Source: Portulaca oleracea (Eukaryota > Streptophyta > Magnoliopsida > Caryophyllales > Portulacaceae). From it: a stretch of 64,000 bases of DNA. Location of the stretch: positions 1,198,001-1,262,000 of the forward strand of contig CM055878.1 of NCBI GenBank assembly GCA_029582165.1. The letters are read 5' to 3'. The first letter of the stretch is position 1. Each line of letters begins with the position of its first letter. Shown here piece by piece: positions 57,367 through 64,000 of the stretch. Both the position numbers and the translations under genes were made by a program. The notes beneath the pieces were generated by a model. That model saw only the letters and a program-made list of their open reading frames with translations. It was not told the DNA's origin and made no database searches.

Positions 57367-57480
57367 AAAAACTCACCACAACATACTAATAACCCGCTAC
57401 AATTATACCACAACCCGCCACAATTTCACCACATCATACCGCGCCATACCGCAGAATACCGCATAAAAGAACAAGGCCTA
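56467..57480. mobile_element. MITE with TAGCCCTGTT-type ends, carrying a nested alpha MITE
   Basis: The left end TAGCCCTGTTTTTTTGTTGC and the inverse of the right end (TAGGCCTTGTTCTTTTATGC) match imperfectly. The interior has CATACCGCA/CCGCCACAA units on both sides. The alpha element and TA tracts occupy its centre. Confidence 0.6.
56775..57310. mobile_element. Inverted-repeat MITE, family alpha
   Basis: 536 bp. Starts GAAAATTGGATTC and ends GAATCCAATTTCCC. Flanked by (TA)n at 56737-56774 and 57311-57364. Confidence 0.85.
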
Positions 57481-57596
57481 AATATTATGCAATAAATAAA
57501 AAGAAAAATTGTGAAAGCTATTGAAAGAGGCCATTGTTGATCAAGTTGAGCTATGATGAAGTTCCTCTAGAAGACTAGAATGTTGAGAGTTGGGAA

Positions 57597-58251
57597 TAGA
57601 GTTGGGAAAAGCTGACCCGACACGATTACCGACCTGAACCTAACACGATATTAAACGGGTTTAGGTAGAAATTTTTAACCCGTTTAATTAAATGGGTTGA
57701 CACGGTAAACCCGTTTAATTAAATGAGTTAGGTTCAAGTCATGATTTTCGATCGATACAAAAAAATACCTACTTAACCCGTTTAATTAGGTATGTCACAT
57801 GTATCAAGTCATTTGCTCCATAATTATTACCCAATTATACAACTTAGGTGAAAGTTATAGTTAATATTTTTTAAATATACGTAAAACTTGTAATTTTAAC
57901 TTATATTCATCTTTGACTATGAATTGAAAGACATTTCCTTATATATAATTTGAATTATATTACCACGGAAATTGTTGGGTATGATATGTCATTATTTCGA
58001 ACCCACATTGAATTATTTTGTATAAGTTAGTTAATGGTTAAATGGGTAAATTGGTAACTTTATCCTAACAAGTTTACTTAAATGGGTAAACAAGTCAAAA
58101 TAAGGTCAACCCGTTTAATATTTAAATAGTAAACGGTTTCAATTTCCAACCCGTTTAATAAATGGGTTAGGTTCAGGTCGGAAGATTTTGAACCCGTTTA
58201 AGTTTGACACGAACACGAACCCGACTCGACCTGACCTATTAGCCAGCTCTA
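57597..58251. mobile_element. hAT-like MITE
   Basis: Starts TAGAGTTGGGAAAAGCTGAC and ends TATTAGCCAGCTCTA (inverted TAGAGCTGGC). Flanked by the 8-mers GTTGGGAA and GTTGGCAT (6 of 8 match). The interior has many ACCCGTTTAA repeats in both orientations. Confidence 0.6.
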
Positions 58252-58471
58252 GTTGGCATTAACATTTTCAACTTGTTTGACTTAAATTGACTAAGTTTAG
58301 TTTGTATTGATTAGTCGGAGCTGAGTCAAACAATTAGATTTTATACCCAAATACGCGGCTAATATTGTGCCTGTTATAAAATAATATATTTATTTGTGAA
58401 TGTCCATTAATATCTCTTAGATGGTAAGGGTTTAGGAGGATTTTTCTCATGTGATCCCACTATGTAATTAA

Positions 58472-58479
58472 TATAAATA
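58472..58479 (+). promoter_or_regulatory. TATA box of the copia D LTR
   Basis: TATAAATA, about 50 bp before the 33-bp tandem repeats that would lie in the transcribed R/U5 region. Confidence 0.55.
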
Positions 58480-58529
58480 CCCCTTGTGGGTTATGAATAA
58501 ACGATGGCTCATTCTCCTCCCTCAATCTC

Positions 58530-58628
58530 TGTGTCTCTATTGTTCTTCTCTATTATTCTTTTTGTGTCTCTATTGTTCTTCTCTATTATTCTCTCTGTGT
58601 CTCTATTGTTCTTCTCTATTATTCTCTC
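58530..58628 (+). repeat. Three tandem 33-bp repeats in the LTR
   Basis: Units start TGTGTCTCTATTG at 58530, 58563 and 58596 and are almost identical. The open frame across them (58484-58708) is an artefact of the repeat. Confidence 0.9.
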
Positions 58629-58661
58629 TGTATCGCGTTCATCTATTATTGTTTCATAACA

Positions 58662-58676
58662 CGTTATCAGCATCAG
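58662..58676 (+). promoter_or_regulatory. Probable primer-binding region, copia D
   Basis: CGTTATCAGCATCAG abuts the LTR end. It resembles the CGTTATCAGCACGA-type PBS of plant copia elements. Confidence 0.5.
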
Positions 58677-58927
58677 ACTCTACTACTTTTTTTCTCTATA
58701 TTCTATAAGGGTTTAGGATTTTTGAGTTTTGATGAAGAGACAAGGGTCAAGAATGTAGAATTAGAAGTAATTTATGAGATCAAAATCTAAATCATTCTAC
58801 AGCGATCACGATGCCAAGCAGCAATTGGAAGCAAGGTAATTAATTACACGTATGCTTTTTGTCTCTTCGGTCCCTATCATTTATTCAATTCATATTGGAT
58901 TCACTCCAATATTCTTTTTTTTTATTG

Positions 58928-59822
58928 GTGAACCAGAAGTTCACCACATCACTAATATTAAGATTGTTATTATCATTTGAAGGAGTGTAAATATTAGTAG
59001 TGAACCAAAAGTTCACCCCGATAATGAAACATTTATTTTTCATTAGTGGTCAGAAGCTCACTATGATATTGAAATTTATATAATCTTCTTGGTGACCCAG
59101 AAGTTCACCCTTCTGTTAATATTAAATTTGTATAATTTATATTTATGAAAAACTTTGTTGTCAGATTGTTGTGTACTAATTTATAGTCTTTAGGTATAAG
59201 ATTTTATGTGTTTTCATTAACGAACCAGAAGTTCGTCCCAATAATACGAAGTTTATTTTATTTTATTAGTGAACTAGAAGTTCACTCCATCCCCTTTATA
59301 TGGTTAAAGTCTTTTGTTATTTGATATTAAGGTTATAGTTAAAGATTGTATAATTTCATTGGTGGACCAGAAGTTCACTCCAGTAGTACGAATTTTACAT
59401 TATTTCATCAAGTGAACCAGAAGTTCACTCGTAGATCGCAAATTTTATCTTATCGTTGACCAGAAGTTCACCTTACACTTGACAGTATTGTTTGATTTTA
59501 TTAGTGAATCAGAAATTCGCTCTAATATTAATACTGTTATTTAATTTTATTAGTTAACGAAAAGTTATATCAATTTTGTCTTATTTTCATTAGTGAACCT
59601 GAAGTTCACTCTAATGTTAAGAATTTTATCTAATTTTATTAGTGGCTAGAAGTTCACTCTGTTATTGAAAAAAAAAATTCTTCTCTCATTGGTGAACCAG
59701 AAGTTTGCCCTACCACTAATATTAAATTTTATTTCCATTGATTACACGTATTAGTAGTGAACCAGAAGTTCACTCTAATCATTGAAGCTCTATATAATAT
59801 CGTTAGTGAACCAGAAGTTCGC
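58928..59822 (+). repeat. Array of ~16 copies of a 17-bp palindrome in the copia D leader
   Basis: Consensus GTGAACCAGAAGTTCAC: six paired bases each side of a five-base loop CAGAA, often extended by one flanking pair. Copies begin at 58928, 59000, 59046, 59092, 59220, 59269, 59362, 59412, 59455, 59504, 59553 (poor), 59593, 59642, 59692, 59757 and 59806. Spacing is irregular, 43-128 bp, with unrelated AT-rich spacers. Several copies change both arms together (see findings). Confidence 0.85.
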
Positions 59823-59990
59823 TTTCCTGCCAATTAGAGTATAGAGTTGTTAATTGGTATAAGAATTGTTGAAAGACGATGATAGTATACTTGAGGTTAT
59901 TAAGGTTTATATCGTCGATTAAATTGAGCATTTTTGTTACAAGTGTGGAGTATAATGTTTAGATGAAAAATTTACATAATTTTATAAATA

Positions 59991-60320
59991 ATGACCTATG
60001 GGATCATTAGAACCCCAAATGGTTTCTTCTCATTCCCTGAAGTGAATGTGACAGGATATAATCTCAAGAATCATGAGCAAAACAAAGGTTATGTCAGTAG
60101 CCGTGATAGTCGACATATTCGTGATCGCAGTCATGCTAATCTTTTAAAAGTTGATATCCCTACCAGGAGTAGCAACACGGAATTGAAAAGCATAAGTGAT
60201 ACAACAGTGAGAAATGTATTATTAACGAGGAAATGGAAACGACACGTACCTGTTGTACGTCATAATATCTTGTTGAACCTTATCAAGCTTAATCAAAAAG
60301 CACAAGATATTATTTTATAA
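59991..60320 (+). pseudogene. Copia D gag C-terminal remnant
   Basis: The open 109-residue stretch resembles the Gly/Arg-rich end of copia gag (RTPNGFFSFPEVN, then an NHEQNKGY.. region). A degenerate zinc-knuckle area follows (RKWKRHVPVVRHNILLNLIK, where Cys/His are lost). The N-terminal gag core is not recognised. Confidence 0.5.
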
Positions 60321-61299
60321 ACTTTTGATAGTAAGTGATATTATTATTTATGTTGTGCACATTATTTCAAGTCGTTACTTCTTAGATCTCCCTCTTGGCA
60401 TTGTTCAAAGACTTTAGCAATTGTTGTGTTTTAATTATTCTTCAGCCCCTTTGTTGATTGGCATTGAACTCTGTCCAGGACTATTAAATTTTCCTAACTT
60501 TGGTAACTTAAGTGCTAACTGTGAACTTGATTTGATCGTGAAGATCTATTTGGGAGAAACTAGGTTGAGACATTATGAATTTGACATCCTTGCTAGAAAA
60601 TCGATTATATGCATGGTGATCAAATATAATATTGATTATTGAGATACTATCATGTTAATATGTACATAATTATGGATTATTATGAGTCCTCATGTGTTGT
60701 TATTATTTCATGGATATTCGTATGATTTGATGTATGCACCTTATTGTAAATATTATACATACAAAATGCGAGTTAGTGTGTTCTCATTTTTCTAAGACTA
60801 TATGATATCAATAATTTATTGAAATTGGTTGATCATATTGAATATATCATGAACATGCTTGTTTCGTAATGCCTAATCACAAAGTGCATTGTTATTGATT
60901 GATCAAATATGCATGAACTTTGTTTCCTAAGCATAATACAAATTATAGTATGTATTGGATATTTGATTGTGATACTATATGAGCATATGGATGTAATATA
61001 TCTTTGTGAGAATTTAATGATATTCATGTGATTATTCATTATGCTCATAGACATGTTTTAAAAGTAATCAATGATATCGATATCCATGTTTAATGCATAT
61101 TCATTATGGAGTATTTAACTTTCAAGAGTCATGTATGTGCTTCTGAAGTGAAGTTTCTTTTTATGAATAATTGGTTATACCACTTCCACTATATGTTTTA
61201 TATGCATTGATGTTATATTTATCTTAAATTGAATTTCATGGATACTTACTTGATTGGGACCATGAATAAATGAGGTAATATATATGTGTCCTGTAGACA
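60321..61299 (+). other. Unrecognised part of copia D
   Basis: Between the gag and protease remnants. AT-rich with many stops, no motif I can name. Confidence 0.45.
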
Positions 61300-61600
61300 T
61301 CAGAACAACACACATTTTTTGTGATAATAAATTACTTCTTGTCCATTGATGAGGGAAACAGATATTAGCATTATATATATGACAGTCTGCTTTGATTAAA
61401 GGCTCCAGAAGAGCGCATATAATATTACTTGGTGTAACTAACTTTCATATTGTGGACGTGCTTCTCTCCACTAAGTTAGTCTCAAAGGAACTTATTAATT
61501 AAGTTTCAATGGTATTCGTTGGAATGAATACCTGCATGTTGAGACAACTAGTATTCATATATCGTGAAAATTGCTTTGAGCAATATGTGTGTTGAAAATG
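61300..61600 (+). pseudogene. Copia D protease remnant
   Basis: One frame reads LIKGSRRAHIILLGVTNFHI and VDVLLSTKLVSKELIN, matching the copia segment after the active site. The D-S/T-G box itself is mutated beyond recognition. Confidence 0.55.
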
Positions 61601-61829
61601 ATATCATCCTTATTTTCTGGGCGATTCTACACATCTAACCCAATTGAAGCACATACTTTAGTAAACTCGAAGTTTTCTATATATTGATGAAGTCTTTTAT
61701 CAATGTAGGAGCATCTTGGATCAATCCTCTCAATAAGAACTCATTATGGATATATTTTAAAGGGCTAGAAGATCCTTAATCAAATGAGTTCTAATTAGCT
61801 GCTTGCTATCAAAGAAAATTAATTATAAC

Positions 61830-62545
61830 ACCATTATTGGCAAAGATATGGATCGAATCCCTTAGATTCCTGGGTTTTGTACAAGTGATGTTTGTGTTGG
61901 TCCTATAGACCCATATGTAAACCATTTGAATATAGTATGGCTTTACTTGATACATCAATGAGATAATCACTTATATGTTTACTATCAACTTGCAACTTGG
62001 TGCTTGCAAGATTGTTTGCTCAATTAATTTACGAGCACGTTTCAAATTATCAATCAAGAAGATTCATCTTGATAGTGATGGTGAAGACTTTTGATAGTTT
62101 TTATATGCCAATGGACATAGATGTTAAGCATCCTATGTAAAATGTTTATATGTAAAATGATCCTGTAGAATCATTAATATATGAGATCTTGAGTATATAA
62201 TAAATGGCAAACCTATTACTTTTGAGAGCGGAGCTTACTACAACTGTTTAGGGACATGTCATGTTACAAGCACCGACATTGATCCAAATAAGGCCAAGAG
62301 GTTATCATGAATGTTTATTTCTCCCCTACAATGGTTTCTGGCTATGAGCCAAAAATCTCCCACATATGAATTTGAGCATGTGGGATGTAAGCTCCATGAT
62401 AACGCACTAAGATGGGACCCGGAAGGAATCGGGAATATATGTTGGGTATATCCATACTTAAATATAATAGAACCATTCATTGGAGATATACTTATGACAC
62501 AGTTTTTCGATTATGATGACACAATTTGTTGGACAAGGAAGTAAG
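61830..62545 (+). pseudogene. Copia D integrase remnant
   Basis: SDVCVGPIDP (expected GDICGPIHP) begins the core. In a shifted frame CLLSTCNLVLARLFAQLIYE follows. At 62260-62545 the C-terminal part is seen (QIRPRGYHE, AKNLPHMNL, GIYVGYISILKYNR). Several frameshifts and stops. Confidence 0.65.
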
Positions 62546-62879
62546 TTAGAACGAATTATTATGATCCTCATACAATGTAATATGAACTAGAAGTTCAAAT
62601 ATAATTCGTCTGCAAACTTGAGCGAATCTACTGCCAGATATTTTACTTACCCACAAAGAGTTGTTAGATCCTATGTCCCAACTACTAATGCTCCTGTAAG
62701 AATTGATGTCCCAGTAGGACAAATTGAATTGTTAATGAGTCTAGACCACACATAAAGCGTGATAGACCAGTTGGTTCCTAAGACAAAAGTCCTCGAAAAA
62801 GGAAAAGGAGCGAATAGTTAATGATAATCGAAATAAGGAAATTTTGACTCCAGAAGAGTCCTCAATCATGACAAATGTG

Positions 62880-63700
62880 GAATTTGCACCACAAGATCAG
62901 GCACCAGAAGTTCTCGAATATGATGAGATCTCAATTAATTATGTCATGAATTGGATAAGGTGGAACCGAAATGAAGTCAATGTTGGTATAGTATTTGATT
63001 ATAAAATATAGCACTCACTACTGTGAGTAATCATGAGGATCATGAATTTGGGTCTGTTAATGAATACATACAAAGATGAGATTGGCCAAGTGGAAAGATG
63101 CATTTAAGAATTAGATTCTCTTGTAAAATCAGAAATATCAGGACCTGTTGTCTATACACCAAACTGGTGTAAAACAATTGTGGGATACTGTTAAGTCTTT
63201 GTGTGAAAAAGGATGAGAAAGGGAGATAATGAGATATAAGGCACAAGAAGTGACTTGTTGCATAAGTGTGTTCGCAAAGACTTGGTATCAACTATGAAGG
63301 AATACACTCCTATGTAGTCCATGTTACTACATCACGATACCTTAAATTTGGCAGTACATGAAAAGCTAAGTATGCATCTTATAAATATCGCTATAGCTTA
63401 TGAAAATTTTGATAATGATGTTTATATAGAACTCCTGAAGGGTTCAAAGTGCCGGAAGCACAGATTAAAATTCTCGAGAATATTGGTTATTTAGTTGATA
63501 GACATTTATGTGATTAAAGCAATATGGACGCATATTGCATAATCAAAGGAAATGATTAAATGATCCAGATCCTAATTGTTTGTAAATGTTATGGATGGTT
63601 TGGACTCCCGAAGAGCCTCAAAAGTTGTGGACTGCTTTACAAGCGTATTTGGAGTGTAAGATTTTGGTAAAATCTGTTATTGCCTTGGTTTACAAGTTGC
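62880..63700 (+). pseudogene. Copia D reverse transcriptase remnant
   Basis: Recognisable pieces include EISINYVMNWIRWNRNEVNV before RT, then GPVVYTPN and TPEGFKVPEA (expected K-I-P-E-G-F). The catalytic YVDD box is not visible. Stops occur throughout. Confidence 0.6.
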
Positions 63701-63867
63701 ACATTTTGAGAATGATCTTACATGTATAAATTAATTTATATAGCAAAGCGCCAAGATAATGTTGCATGAGCAAATCACTCCCTTTTAAGTACCCTAGTAA
63801 TGGTACAATCATTTGATATGAAAACAACCCCCTTTTCGATCTTGAAAAGATGGTGAGAAATTCATCG

Positions 63868-63930
63868 GTCCTGAAGTACCATATTTGAGTCCTGAAGTAC
63901 TGTATTTGGGTCCTGAAGTACCGTATTTAA
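63868..63930 (+). repeat. In-frame 21-bp triplication in copia D RT-RNase H
   Basis: Three 21-bp units starting GTCCTGAAGTAC at 63868, 63889 and 63910. In frame they read PEVPYL, PEVLYL, PEVPYL and are followed by NDIETLTYLANHT, the normal copia sequence after a single PEVPYL. Confidence 0.85.
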
Positions 63931-64000
63931 ATGATATTGAAACACTAACGTATCTAGCTAATCATACATGATCTAACCTATTTAGGTACCTCGAAGGTAC

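Larger units (their letters stand above)
58372..58661 (+). mobile_element. 5' LTR of copia D
   Basis: 290 bp, TGTTATAAAATAAT to TTTCATAACA. TATAAATA at 58472-58479. The LTR ends in AACA followed by CGTTATCAGCA, a junction seen in many plant copia elements. Only one LTR is in the window, so the start is inferred. Confidence 0.6.
58372..64000 (+). mobile_element. Copia element D, decayed, running off the right edge
   Basis: Short 5' LTR, a long leader with a hairpin array, then recognisable but heavily mutated gag, protease, integrase, RT and RNase H in the usual copia order. No intact frame remains. The 3' LTR is outside the window. Confidence 0.75.

Noticed and set aside
58484..58708. Leu/Ser/Cys-rich 74-codon frame
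   Set aside because: Produced by the 33-bp tandem repeats in the copia D LTR.

Overview
This is nuclear DNA from a flowering plant, most likely a eudicot. Plant LTR retrotransposons use the tRNA-iMet primer site TGGTATCAGAGC. There is an Athila-type gypsy element, a chromovirus, plant MITEs, a BNR-type LINE ORF1 (a family first described in Beta), and one spliced plant host gene. BNR-like LINEs weakly suggest Caryophyllales, but the species cannot be read from the window. About 95% of the window is transposable elements, many nested.

Layout. 1-4134: the 5' end of a minus-strand gypsy element (leader, PBS and a 3.6-kb LTR) running off the left edge. 4135-14156 and 17083-27164: two nearly identical ~10-kb copies of one segment. 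Each holds (TA)n-embedded inverted-repeat MITEs, a gag-only copia element and an Athila-like gag-protease element. Copy 2 continues through the complete Athila-like element (23076-30161, 5-bp TSD AATAT). Copy 1 breaks off at a LINE tail. 30931-35760: a decayed minus-strand chromovirus, the better preserved of two elements with pol. 36765-41155: a minus-strand gag-protease copia element whose 5' LTR holds a solo LTR, which in turn holds a MITE. 41500-49368: a BNR-like LINE with an intact 543-codon ORF1 and no visible ORF2. It is interrupted by a gag-protease copia element (44753-49089, TSD GGTGT), whose 3' LTR holds a MULE-type element (TSD AATATAATA).

49.4-52.4 kb is intergenic with fold-back and MITE sequences. 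52495-53963 is the only convincing host gene, a three-exon HIPP (heavy-metal-associated isoprenylated plant protein), with Tourist-like MITEs in intron 1 and in or near its 3' UTR. 54857-55534 is an internally deleted LINE copy with a 14-bp TSD. 56.4-58.3 kb holds nested MITEs. From 58372 to the right edge is a heavily decayed copia element with a full gag-PR-INT-RT order.

Two themes stand out. First, several unrelated retroelements kept the structural protein (gag or LINE ORF1) and both ends but lack the polymerase, so they would depend on polymerase supplied in trans. Second, retroelement non-coding regions carry arrays of short hairpins. The best is a set of about 16 copies of a 17-bp palindrome at 58928-59822 in the copia leader, in which both arms vary together.
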